Shown here: positions 1 through 6,133 of the stretch, in pieces
Layout of the letters: the number at the start of each line of letters is the position of its first letter
Numbering within the stretch: position 1 is the first letter of the stretch
Assembly (NCBI GenBank): GCA_031296345.1
Contig: JARLFW010000021.1
Location: forward strand, 1-9,855
Length of the DNA stretch: 9,855 bases
From: Nitrosotalea sp.
Lineage (GTDB): Archaea > Thermoproteota > Nitrososphaeria > Nitrososphaerales > Nitrosopumilaceae
Direction: 5' to 3'
Position numbers and translations under genes: made by a program
Notes under the pieces: model-generated
Database searches by the model: none
What the model was told of the DNA's origin: nothing
What the model saw: the letters and a program-made list of their open reading frames with translations, nothing else

Positions 1-840
1 ACCTGATTTGTATTGTTTTCGTAGCTCGGCACCAACTTTTACTATTATTTCTGCATCTTGCCTGCTCAAGCCATTGGTTTTTTTGATCAAAAGATCTATC
101 TCTTTTTCATCAATCTTTGAACCCACACTCATATAGTCAAAGTTTAACCAGACACTCATTCTTCTTCTCATTGCAGCGTTTATTGGTTTAGTACCTGCAA
201 ATTCAGAAGATACAGGATTCATACTGATTATCAAAAAAGAATCTTTATGACGCTGAATTATTTCATTGTCTTTTTCTGTCAAAACCATGTGGCCTCGTTG
301 ATCCAAAATAGGATTAAGTCTTGTAGCAATATCTTGTTTCATCATATTTGCTTCATCTAGATACAATATTCCGCCATATTTGCTCCAAGATGTTATCAGT
401 CCATCAATCCAATTTTCTTTTCCTAGACCAACATATCTTCCGAAAAGATCAAAAACTGATGTTTGTAGACCACAGTTTATTTCCCATATTGGAAGACCCG
501 CAAGCTCTGCTACTAGGTACACAATGTGGGTTTTTCCAGTACCACTTGGTCCGATAAGTGCACATTGTTTAAAAAAAGATAAAGCTCTTGCGATTCTTTC
601 TACATATTTTTCGCCGTTATCAAGATATGGAGGCGTATCTCGGGGTATGAGTGCAGATATTTCAGGTGAGAAGGAAAACTTTTCTGGGTCAAGGTATTTT
701 TTTATATCATAATTTTTAGATAGAGCATGAGTACTTTTTTTTAAAGTGGTGACGTGTATATTCAGAGTAAAATTCTCATCATGGACTTTAGAATTTATGA
801 CTTCTTTCATCCTTTGATCAGGCGGATTTTTGATACTCAT
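1..840 (-). CDS. AAA+ ATPase, CbbQ/NorQ/MoxR (AAA_5) type, C-terminus beyond window
   Basis: This is a 280-residue partial protein; it starts at the ATG at 840 and runs off the left edge without a stop. The reading frame shows a complete AAA+ core: Walker A GPSGTGKT at residues 97-104, a GRYVGLG stretch near 134-140, Walker B ILYLDEAN at 158-165, sensor 1 SMNP at 206-209, and a likely arginine finger in MRRRM at 224-228. The order and spacing match the CbbQ/NirQ/NorQ/GvpN branch of MoxR ATPases. Members of that family act as chaperones that insert metals or remodel a target enzyme, usually with a VWA-domain partner encoded next door; any partner would lie left of the window. An unusual N-terminal extension of about 80 residues precedes the core. 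A GAGGTAAT stretch about 8-15 bases before the ATG resembles the archaeal ribosome-binding site. The family call is firm; the client is unknown. Confidence 0.85.
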   Translation of the reverse strand, partial: MSIKNPPDQRMKEVINSKVHDENFTLNIHVTTLKKSTHALSKNYDIKKYLDPEKFSFSPEISALIPRDTPPYLDNGEKYVERIARALSFFKQCALIGPSGTGKTHIVYLVAELAGLPIWEINCGLQTSVFDLFGRYVGLGKENWIDGLITSWSKYGGILYLDEANMMKQDIATRLNPILDQRGHMVLTEKDNEIIQRHKDSFLIISMNPVSSEFAGTKPINAAMRRRMSVWLNFDYMSVGSKIDEKEIDLLIKKTNGLSRQDAEIIVKVGAELRKQYKSG

Positions 841-870
841 GTACTTGGATTACCTCAAGCGCACTAAAAC

Positions 871-881
871 ACATGACATGT
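871..881. promoter_or_regulatory. Operator-like palindrome between divergent genes
   Basis: ACATGACATGT is a perfect inverted repeat with 5-base arms around one central base. It lies in the 92-base region between the divergent AAA+ ATPase gene (start 840) and the small protein gene (start 933). Its position would suit a shared operator, but so short a palindrome can arise by chance. Confidence 0.2.
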
Positions 882-932
882 ATCATTAAACTACAGACAG
901 GTGGTTAAGTTTGATAACATTTTCTCATAGGT

Positions 933-1439
933 ATGAATCTAAAAATAGAGATAAACTCTACATCATTCTCAAAATTAAAAAATGAGTCAAGTTTTGTTAA
1001 ATACAATATAGAGGCATCACTAGACGAAGTAGAAAACAGAGATTCTGGAGTGGTTCTAAAATACAGGCTTGTTCTCTTGTCAAATCCAACAAACTCCAAA
1101 ATAACCATAGAAGGTGTGGCTACACTTTATGGAGACCAGACAGAAATATCAAAGCAACTAGGTCCAGATGAGAAAAACATTCCAGTAATTTTAAATTTAA
1201 TATATCAGGAAATATTTCCACTGTTTTTCATCATGTCAAAGAGTATGCAAATACCATGTCCAGCTTATAGACTCTCACAAATGTCATATGCTCCACAGAC
1301 TGAAAAGATTGTGTCTGAATCATTACAAGAATCAAACAATATCAATGCGGTGGGATTTTCTAGTCAAAGTGAATTGCATGAGCAAGTCGAGATAATATCG
1401 CCCCTAGACCAAGGGCAGATCATTGAACAACAAATGTAA
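933..1439 (+). CDS. Small protein of unknown function, possible SecB-like fold
   Basis: This 168-residue protein has no signal peptide or membrane segment and is probably cytoplasmic. Residues 1-75 are rich in alternating hydrophobic positions typical of beta strands (for example VVLKYRLVLLS at 40-50 and KITIEGVATLYG at 56-67). A helix follows (VILNLIYQEIFPLFFIMSK, 85-103), then a loop IPCPAY at 107-112 and a polar tail of about 50 residues that looks disordered. The order of beta strands, a long helix, then a Pro-rich loop resembles SecB and archaeal SecB-like chaperones, in which the helix is followed by a PPLNL-type loop. This is a topology-level resemblance only, so I leave the product unnamed. 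The ATG at 933 has no clear Shine-Dalgarno; an AT-rich TTAAGTTT about 24 bases upstream could be a TATA box for a leaderless transcript. Confidence 0.7.
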   Translation: MNLKIEINSTSFSKLKNESSFVKYNIEASLDEVENRDSGVVLKYRLVLLSNPTNSKITIEGVATLYGDQTEISKQLGPDEKNIPVILNLIYQEIFPLFFIMSKSMQIPCPAYRLSQMSYAPQTEKIVSESLQESNNINAVGFSSQSELHEQVEIISPLDQGQIIEQQM

Positions 1440-1472
1440 GTATACAACAGATGCAAACATATCAATAAATGA

Positions 1473-1561
1473 TTTTTTAGAGAAAAATAGCCATGGTTCT
1501 AATACCAAACTTTTTTCATTTTGAAAACCCCCTATGGTAAATTTATATAAATTATAAAAAA
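1473..1561. terminator. T-rich bidirectional termination region between convergent genes
   Basis: The 127 bases between the convergent stops at 1439 and 1567 hold T-runs at 1473-1478 and 1511-1516 that could terminate the plus-strand gene. An A-run at 1556-1561, read as U-run on the minus strand, could terminate the pilin-like gene. Archaeal intrinsic termination relies mainly on such runs. A perfect AT-only palindrome of 14 bases sits at 1540-1553. No coding potential is seen here. Confidence 0.35.
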
Positions 1562-1566
1562 GCAGT

Positions 1567-2769
1567 TTATCCTTTTTGTATCTCTACTAAAATCATTGGC
1601 GTCGGAGTAGATGCCAAGATGGGAGCACCTGATGGGTATGTGGCAGGTAATGAATTATAGACAAAGTTTGCAGAATAAGCAGTTCCAAATCCTTTTGGGC
1701 CCATAGCATTCACATATCCAAGTACAGGCGGGATTGCATCTACAGAATTTGCTCTAAAAGCGGGCATAGTTGCAGTACCACAAGCCCATGCTTGCCAATA
1801 GAGTCCTTTAGTTAAGGTGATAGGTGTTCCAAATATCAGAGTTTTTACTCCTGGAGTAGTAGTTGTAAATGTGCCAACATCACTACCTGGAACTAGTGTT
1901 TGTGGATACACATTTCCGCTATCTCGATAAATTCCTACATGACATGTGGTAGGATTTGCAGCTACTACTATTTCTGCTTGGATTTTATCAATAGTTATTG
2001 TATGAGGAACAATCCAAGGAGTTGCACCCAATTTTGAGGCGGTTGAAATTATCGTACTAGAGTTAGTAGGAATTATTGCATTACCATACCAAGATAATGT
2101 TGAGCCTCTCATGAAATAATCTACTGGCTCTGACGGATTAAATCCAATAGTTTTCCAGTTGGAACCGTCACTAATCATCTTGACAATCTGATCTTGATGA
2201 GTAAGATTCATTGAGCCAGAAGGAGAGTAATATCCATCAATTGTTTGTGAAGACGTGGTAAGGATTTTTACAATATTTCCTGCAGAAACTGTGCCATCGC
2301 GTATAGTGAAAGTTTTACCAACATGCCCAACAGCGGTGGGTAAAGTTGCAGCCCTTGTAGCCAAGGTAGTGTTGAAATTGACAGTGTCTTCAGTGTATGC
2401 CAAAGTATGATCAGCAGAATAAATATTATATGCTTCAGTATTTCCCAAAGTACTTGCAGAAGTTAGAACAACATTTTGTGAAGCGGTGTTAAATAAATAT
2501 CCATTTTGTAGTGATGCTTGAAAATTTACTGTGTAACCGCTAGTTCCACTGATTCCATAATTCCACATGAAAAATGTCTCATCCCCATTATTCAAAAGCG
2601 GATAGAAAGATGGATTGGGGCCTGAAATTAAGGTGGCCTTTCCAAAACCTGTTACATTTGTAACTAGCATATTTGGAATAATATTTGAGAGAGAACCGCC
2701 ATTTGTCATATTATTTGTGACTCCAAAAAGCAGAGTGGTGTTAAAATTGGTAGGACCCGAACTTGGCAA
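1567..2769 (-). CDS. C-terminal part of a frameshifted pilin-like surface protein, with phage tail-fibre-like modules
   Basis: The frame is open from 2850 to 1567, but the first usable start is a TTG at 2769, giving 400 residues. The 27 codons upstream (2850-2770) also look like coding sequence, so I read this as the downstream part of the pilin-like gene that ends at 2811. Residues 1-105 look like an extracellular beta domain rich in N-x-S/T sequons. Residues 138-208 carry a pattern familiar from phage tail-fibre proteins: ATLPTA, then GKTFTIRDG, then QTIDGYY, then SDGSNWKTIG. Residues 216-400 resemble a tail-fibre receptor-binding sandwich: PHTITIDKI at 255-263, HVGIYRDSGNVYP at 277-289, GVKTLIF at 307-313 and KGLYWQAW at 321-328. 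There is no membrane segment here; anchoring would come from the upstream part. The module calls are from recalled family patterns and need a profile search. The true gene is probably one 560-residue protein with one base lost near 2826. Confidence 0.7.
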   Translation of the reverse strand: MPSSGPTNFNTTLLFGVTNNMTNGGSLSNIIPNMLVTNVTGFGKATLISGPNPSFYPLLNNGDETFFMWNYGISGTSGYTVNFQASLQNGYLFNTASQNVVLTSASTLGNTEAYNIYSADHTLAYTEDTVNFNTTLATRAATLPTAVGHVGKTFTIRDGTVSAGNIVKILTTSSQTIDGYYSPSGSMNLTHQDQIVKMISDGSNWKTIGFNPSEPVDYFMRGSTLSWYGNAIIPTNSSTIISTASKLGATPWIVPHTITIDKIQAEIVVAANPTTCHVGIYRDSGNVYPQTLVPGSDVGTFTTTTPGVKTLIFGTPITLTKGLYWQAWACGTATMPAFRANSVDAIPPVLGYVNAMGPKGFGTAYSANFVYNSLPATYPSGAPILASTPTPMILVEIQKG

Positions 2770-2810
2770 TGAAAATAATTGTAAATATACTGGAGATTGA
2801 CTTGCAGAGT

Positions 2811-2850
2811 TTACAAAGAACTCCTTACGTTTCCACGCATTGTAACTAGT
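2811..2850 (-). other. Apparent -1 frameshift joining the two pilin-like ORFs
   Basis: Transcribed right to left, the upstream frame reads ...CGT GGA AAC GTA AGG AGT and stops at 2811. Re-reading one A after GTA (positions 2826-2824 as AAG) gives RGNV-KEFFVN and joins the 400-residue frame, which has no stop between 2850 and 1567. Adding one A to the GTAAGGAG stretch would restore a single gene. No canonical X XXY YYZ slippery heptamer lies in register, so an indel (mutation or assembly error) is likelier than programmed frameshifting. Confidence 0.65.
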
Positions 2851-3242
2851 TTAAGGTCGTATCCTTGAGTGGATTTTGCATAAAGCGGAATACTTTGGCC
2901 TATTTTGGTAAGAGAATTTCCAGGATACACAACTTGATTAATATCATATTTTGATGTGCCCCAGGTGATATCTGTTTTATTCTGTACCCACAATCTGTTG
3001 ATAGTTATTGGAATATTTCCAGAATTTTGAACCGTGATATTGAATTTATTATTATCAACTGTTACTTTGGTAACTGAAAATTGTTCATGGTTTGTATCTG
3101 CATCAGATTGGCTTTTTGTTACAAATGCATCAGTAAAATTATTTATTAAATTCATATCATATGTAACAAAGGTTACCGCAGTTGTGAAAATTATTACAAA
3201 AAAAACAGCCCCGACTACAGTGCTTATACCCCTTCTATTCAT
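2811..3242 (-). CDS. Archaeal type IV pilin-like N-terminal module, frameshifted end
   Basis: I place the start at the ATG at 3242, giving 143 residues beginning MNRRGISTVVGAVFFVIIF; a GTG at 3266 and an ATG at 3251 are alternatives. The short basic stretch followed by RRG|ISTVVG and one hydrophobic segment is a class III signal peptide, cut after the glycine by an archaeal prepilin peptidase, leaving the hydrophobic helix for assembly into a filament or anchoring in the membrane. A beta-rich extracellular domain follows (FNITVQNSGNIPITINRLWV), ending in LKLVTMRGNV. The equivalent point in the neighbouring pilin-like protein (LVSTRGSIF) runs straight on into more protein. Here the frame goes into RSSL and stops, while the -1 frame continues KEFFVNSASQSP. 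The short C-terminus is therefore likely an artefact of a frameshift and not the real end of the gene. Confidence 0.75.
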   Translation of the reverse strand: MNRRGISTVVGAVFFVIIFTTAVTFVTYDMNLINNFTDAFVTKSQSDADTNHEQFSVTKVTVDNNKFNITVQNSGNIPITINRLWVQNKTDITWGTSKYDINQVVYPGNSLTKIGQSIPLYAKSTQGYDLKLVTMRGNVRSSL

Positions 3243-3292
3243 GATTTCCATCCCCAGAGGAATCACAAATCAATTCACAACAAGCAAGAGAA

Positions 3293-3306
3293 TTATCTAA
3301 AGATAA
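3293..3306. promoter_or_regulatory. Operator-like palindrome in the promoter of the third pilin-like gene
   Basis: TTATCTAAAGATAA has perfect 6-base arms around AA. It lies just downstream, in the minus-strand sense, of a TATA-like TTATATGG at 3318-3325, close to where transcription would be expected to begin (about 3295). A regulator bound here could block the start site. Its role is inferred from position only. Confidence 0.25.
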
Positions 3307-3421
3307 TACTGTGAATACCATATAACAAAAATAGTTTTAATCTTCGATAAAGGATTCTGGATGTCACATAAAATAATTACAAGGACAATCACTTTATAAT
3401 TTTAAACAATGAAAAGACAGG

Positions 3422-4867
3422 TCAATTGTGGAAATTTGTAAAGGTACAAGTAGTTACTCCTTTAGGCACTGTTACAGTCACTTTAGTCGCATTTGGTTGA
3501 GAATAAGTGTTATCACATGTAACACTTTGAAGTGTCCATCCTGGTGCGGGGGTCTCACCTACGGTGTATATCCCTGGGTCTACAAAGAATATCCCCGACT
3601 GACCTGATCCTGGATTTCCAAGTTGGATGGATGTTGTAATTTGAATTTCAGAACTTGTGGTATGACGTTCAGCATAGAAAAAATCAAATGGATAAACATT
3701 TCCTCGAGTGATTCCAAGTGTACTAGCTTGGGCATCCAAATTTATTGTTCCAGGAGCTCCTGCATGTACTCCTCCCAGATCCAATGCAAGTTTTTTGTTG
3801 ATGAAAACCCAAACATCGTCATCTCCCCAAAAATTAAAAGTCTCTCCGCCTTGATATGTAAATGAGCTATGGACCTCGTATGTAAAACCAAAATTATGCC
3901 ATTTCCCTTGTGCATCCTGGCCACTGTTGCCAAATAATTGATTGTCAATTGGAAAGAACGACATGTTACTGTATTTCCATGTTTGCGGAGTAGTTCCTTG
4001 TTCAATTAGTGTTATGTTCAATTGTTTATGGGCATTAATAGTAGAATTATCATGAAACCACTGGTTAAACCATCTATATCCGTTGTTAAAAGCAGATGTA
4101 GTTTGATTGTTGTATACCGGTGTACTGTCAGAACCAAGAGTGGGCATGACAATTCCAGGAATTACTCCAAATGGACAGTAGCCACATACTTTTTCAAAAT
4201 CCGGATCTGCGTAATGAGGAGCTGCCGAACCATTAAAATCGTGGATAGTGCCACTTAGGACCATATTACCATTTTTATCAAGATTTACAGTATTAGTATT
4301 ACCAGAAGTACTTACCGAAAAAGTACCTAGATCGCCATAATAAGAGAAATTACCATCAGCCTGTCTTGCTAATTTTTTGATTATCAACTGCCCATCTGCT
4401 GGGGTTCCTAGATGATGTGTGAATATGGAACCGCGAGTACTGACTAAGGAGATATCAATTGGGTCTCCTGCCCAATTATAACTTACAAGTTTGGAAAAAG
4501 TTTTACCAGGTGGAACTGACGTTGGTAGTATTCGTAAATCTATGGAATGAATTCCTTTAATTTCAATTTCGTTAACATTGAGACCATCGATGCCAGTATT
4601 TATGAAAGTAATATTGAGTTGTTTTTGTGCAGTATTATACCATTCATGCTGTGGGACGATTGCTTCTTTAATTTTATTGATGTTTGTAGAATAAGTATTA
4701 TCTAAAAGTTTTTCATTGTTGTTAAGATTATCTTTAGCCCATGAAACACCAATGACCCCAATTAATGAAATTCCCACAAGTAAAATTGCTCCACTAACTA
4801 CAGTCGATACTCCTTTTTTGTAATGATTGAAAAATCTAAATTGAGCATTTGTGTTCCACCTTCTCAT
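3422..4867 (-). CDS. Pilin-type signal protein with fibro-slime (PA14-like) adhesin domain
   Basis: I choose the ATG at 4867 (481 residues); an in-frame TTG at 4900 would add 11. Residues 17-43 form a class III signal peptide, KKG|VSTVVSG plus a hydrophobic helix, implying prepilin peptidase processing and incorporation in a pilus or membrane anchoring. Residues 55-150 match the neighbouring 148-aa pilin: YSTNINK, EWYNTAQ, LNITFINTG, then LVSTRGSIF. Residues about 204-412 are a fibro-slime domain: SGTIHDFN, PDFEKVCGYC, PGIVMPTLGSD, FNFWGDDDVWVFINKKLALD at 344-363, DLGGVHAGAPG, and PFDFFYAERHTTSSE at 393-407. The GDDDVW aspartates match the calcium-binding pair of PA14 lectin-like domains. Residues 425-481 (PGIYTVGETPAPGW, SVTCDN, TTCTFTN) look like the second half of a SpaA/Cna-B-type domain with cysteines at 451 and 474. 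Many N-x-S/T sequons suggest surface glycosylation. Its likely role is a surface or pilus-tip adhesin. Confidence 0.85.
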   Translation of the reverse strand: MRRWNTNAQFRFFNHYKKGVSTVVSGAILLVGISLIGVIGVSWAKDNLNNNEKLLDNTYSTNINKIKEAIVPQHEWYNTAQKQLNITFINTGIDGLNVNEIEIKGIHSIDLRILPTSVPPGKTFSKLVSYNWAGDPIDISLVSTRGSIFTHHLGTPADGQLIIKKLARQADGNFSYYGDLGTFSVSTSGNTNTVNLDKNGNMVLSGTIHDFNGSAAPHYADPDFEKVCGYCPFGVIPGIVMPTLGSDSTPVYNNQTTSAFNNGYRWFNQWFHDNSTINAHKQLNITLIEQGTTPQTWKYSNMSFFPIDNQLFGNSGQDAQGKWHNFGFTYEVHSSFTYQGGETFNFWGDDDVWVFINKKLALDLGGVHAGAPGTINLDAQASTLGITRGNVYPFDFFYAERHTTSSEIQITTSIQLGNPGSGQSGIFFVDPGIYTVGETPAPGWTLQSVTCDNTYSQPNATKVTVTVPKGVTTCTFTNFHN

Positions 4868-4919
4868 ATGTTTACTATGAGTAATTATCCCAAAGAACAA
4901 TAATTAACAAGTGTGAGTA

Positions 4920-4930
4920 TCACAATGTGA
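4920..4930. promoter_or_regulatory. Operator-like palindrome TCACAATGTGA
   Basis: This is a perfect inverted repeat with 5-base arms around one base. In the minus-strand sense it lies just after the TATA box at 4935-4942 and before the expected transcription start near 4912 of the fibro-slime pilin gene, a typical repressor position in archaea. A related TTACAAATGTGA occurs at 6784-6795 upstream of the TrmB-like gene. Confidence 0.3.
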
Positions 4931-4934
4931 CATA

Positions 4935-4942
4935 ATTTTATA
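4935..4942 (-). promoter_or_regulatory. TATA box of the fibro-slime pilin-like gene
   Basis: On the minus strand this reads TATAAAAT, a good archaeal TATA box. Transcription would begin about 26 bases downstream near 4912, leaving a leader of about 45 bases to the ATG at 4867. That leader has no clear Shine-Dalgarno close to the start. Confidence 0.45.
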
Positions 4943-4979
4943 TTAGAAATATAATTTCAGTTATTTTTCCAACTTGTAC

Positions 4980-5426
4980 TCATGGTGATATATTAGTGGT
5001 AATAACCGAACCTTTTGCAGTAGTTATAATAATGCTCAAAGGAATGTTACTTGTCCATCCATAAAGAATTTTTGTCGAATTTGTTTTCTGTGGGAGAATA
5101 TTCCCGTTTGCAATAGGAATATCAATAGTCTTTGTTGAATTTGTTATTTTGATATCAGTGACAGATATGCCCGTGGAGCCAACGTTATACAGCGTCACAT
5201 TGATGAATTTTGAAGGGGTATTGCCAAACCATGCATTTTCAACAACTAGTTGCTCAGAAAACTTGTTGATATCAGTGGAATAAAGCGCAGTTGTGATGGA
5301 TTTGGAGACTGAAAAATTGCTGTTTGACCACATGACTACTGCTGAGCCAAGAATCACAGTGGCTACAAGAAGTACCATTCCAGTAACTATCGAACTTATG
5401 GCTCTATGCCTAGAAAAATTCCTCAT
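4980..5426 (-). CDS. Minimal archaeal type IV pilin-like protein
   Basis: This 148-residue protein starts MRNFSRHRAISSIVTG at the ATG at 5426. HRA|ISSIVTG followed by a hydrophobic helix to about residue 33 is a class III signal peptide with alanine in place of the more usual glycine before the cut. The remainder is a small beta-rich domain: YSTDINK at 49-55, NAWFGNT at 64-70, FINVTLYNVG at 74-83, SVTDIKI at 88-94 and IITTAKGSVITT at 133-144. These blocks recur in order in residues 58-150 of the adjacent 481-aa protein, so the two are paralogues. This one ends where the larger protein moves on into its adhesin domain. It is therefore a candidate main filament subunit for the locus, with the other two as adhesive minor subunits; that division of labour is inference. 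A TTTTTAAA at 5495-5502 read on the minus strand could be its TATA box, with a leader of about 46 bases. Confidence 0.8.
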   Translation of the reverse strand: MRNFSRHRAISSIVTGMVLLVATVILGSAVVMWSNSNFSVSKSITTALYSTDINKFSEQLVVENAWFGNTPSKFINVTLYNVGSTGISVTDIKITNSTKTIDIPIANGNILPQKTNSTKILYGWTSNIPLSIIITTAKGSVITTNISP

Positions 5427-5598
5427 TCTTGAATTTTTGGTCTTTTAGTGACTAATATTGATAGATATGTCTTGTCTAAAACTAACTAGTTTACTTTAAA
5501 AACTGCCCAGATTCCTCATAAAGACATTTTTTAAAATTTAACACGTACACCGTTCAAACAATACCCAGTGTAATTTACAAATACACACATATCTTTTT

Positions 5599-5610
5599 CA
5601 TATAAAAAAC
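5599..5610 (+). promoter_or_regulatory. TATA box upstream of the two-gene hypothetical operon
   Basis: CATATAAAAAAC contains a strong TATAAAAA core at 5601-5608, centred about 21 bases before the ATG at 5625. That is slightly close for a leaderless start but still the best promoter in the region. A small inverted repeat CCAAATTTTTGG (5610-5621) lies between box and start codon. Confidence 0.45.
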
Positions 5611-5624
5611 CAAATTTTTGGCAT

Positions 5625-6113
5625 ATGTCTGCACCAGACAATACAAATCCAGACGAGTTGGCATCATCAGTAAAGGCAATGGATGATCTTGTAGAGGAAG
5701 CCATCCAGATTTATGAATTAGATAATGAAAAAACCAACTTGACAGATGAATTATACAATTCTTTAAGAACAATAACTAACTATCTAGGATTTTCAATGGA
5801 TGTTGATCCAAGATTTTTGAACTTGTCACAAGATACCAGAATAATTCTCATGCCATCTCTTGATTTACTTATTATAAAATCTAATTTTAAATCAGAGCAG
5901 AAAAGATTGGACCAACTTAGTTTAGATGAAATATCAAATATTCTAAAATTAGTGATTCCAAATATGATAAACATGGCAAGAGCAGACAGGGTTTTAAAGA
6001 ATCAAAAAATTGCATTTGTGCGTGAAGCTACAAACAGACTAAAACGACTTCCAGGTTCCAGCACAGAAGACATGATTGTAAATGATACTGCATTACATGT
6101 GGAAGGAGTATAG
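5625..6113 (+). CDS. Unrecognised acidic helical protein, first gene of a two-gene operon
   Basis: This 162-residue protein begins MSAPDNTNPDELASSVKAMD. I do not recognise it. The sequence is predicted largely helical and acidic at the N-terminus (VKAMDDLVEEAIQIYELDNE), with a hydrophobic patch (RIILMPSLDLLIIKS, 73-87) too polar-flanked for a membrane helix. A later helical stretch holds VIPNMINMARADRVLKNQK. There is no signal peptide, Cys/His metal cluster or nucleotide-binding motif. The next gene begins 20 bases after the stop on the same strand, so the two are probably co-transcribed and may act together. It is divergent from the pilin gene at 5426. It is probably a lineage-restricted archaeal protein. 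The start is supported by the upstream TATA box and absence of another nearby ATG. Confidence 0.7.
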   Translation: MSAPDNTNPDELASSVKAMDDLVEEAIQIYELDNEKTNLTDELYNSLRTITNYLGFSMDVDPRFLNLSQDTRIILMPSLDLLIIKSNFKSEQKRLDQLSLDEISNILKLVIPNMINMARADRVLKNQKIAFVREATNRLKRLPGSSTEDMIVNDTALHVEGV

Positions 6114-6133
6114 TAGAATTGAAAGAGGAGATT

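Noticed and set aside
380..712. Plus-strand open frame of 110 codons
   Set aside because: It lies antisense within the AAA+ ATPase frame, which carries Walker A, Walker B and sensor motifs; this frame has no recognisable features.
1540..1553. AT-only palindrome AATTTATATAAATT as a strong promoter
   Set aside because: It lies between two convergent gene ends with no downstream gene to drive; it is more likely part of the termination region or a chance AT-rich palindrome.
2824..2834. Programmed -1 ribosomal frameshifting site
   Set aside because: GGAAACGTAAGG contains no X XXY YYZ heptamer in the reading register and no clear downstream stem-loop, so a simple one-base indel explains the split better.
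3742..4005. Overlapping 87-codon minus-strand frame
   Set aside because: It is an alternative frame inside the fibro-slime domain coding region, whose hallmark motifs are in the other frame.
1567..5426. Integrated virus or provirus, because of tail-fibre-like modules
   Set aside because: No integrase, capsid, terminase or attachment-site repeat is visible, and the modules sit behind pilin-type signal peptides.
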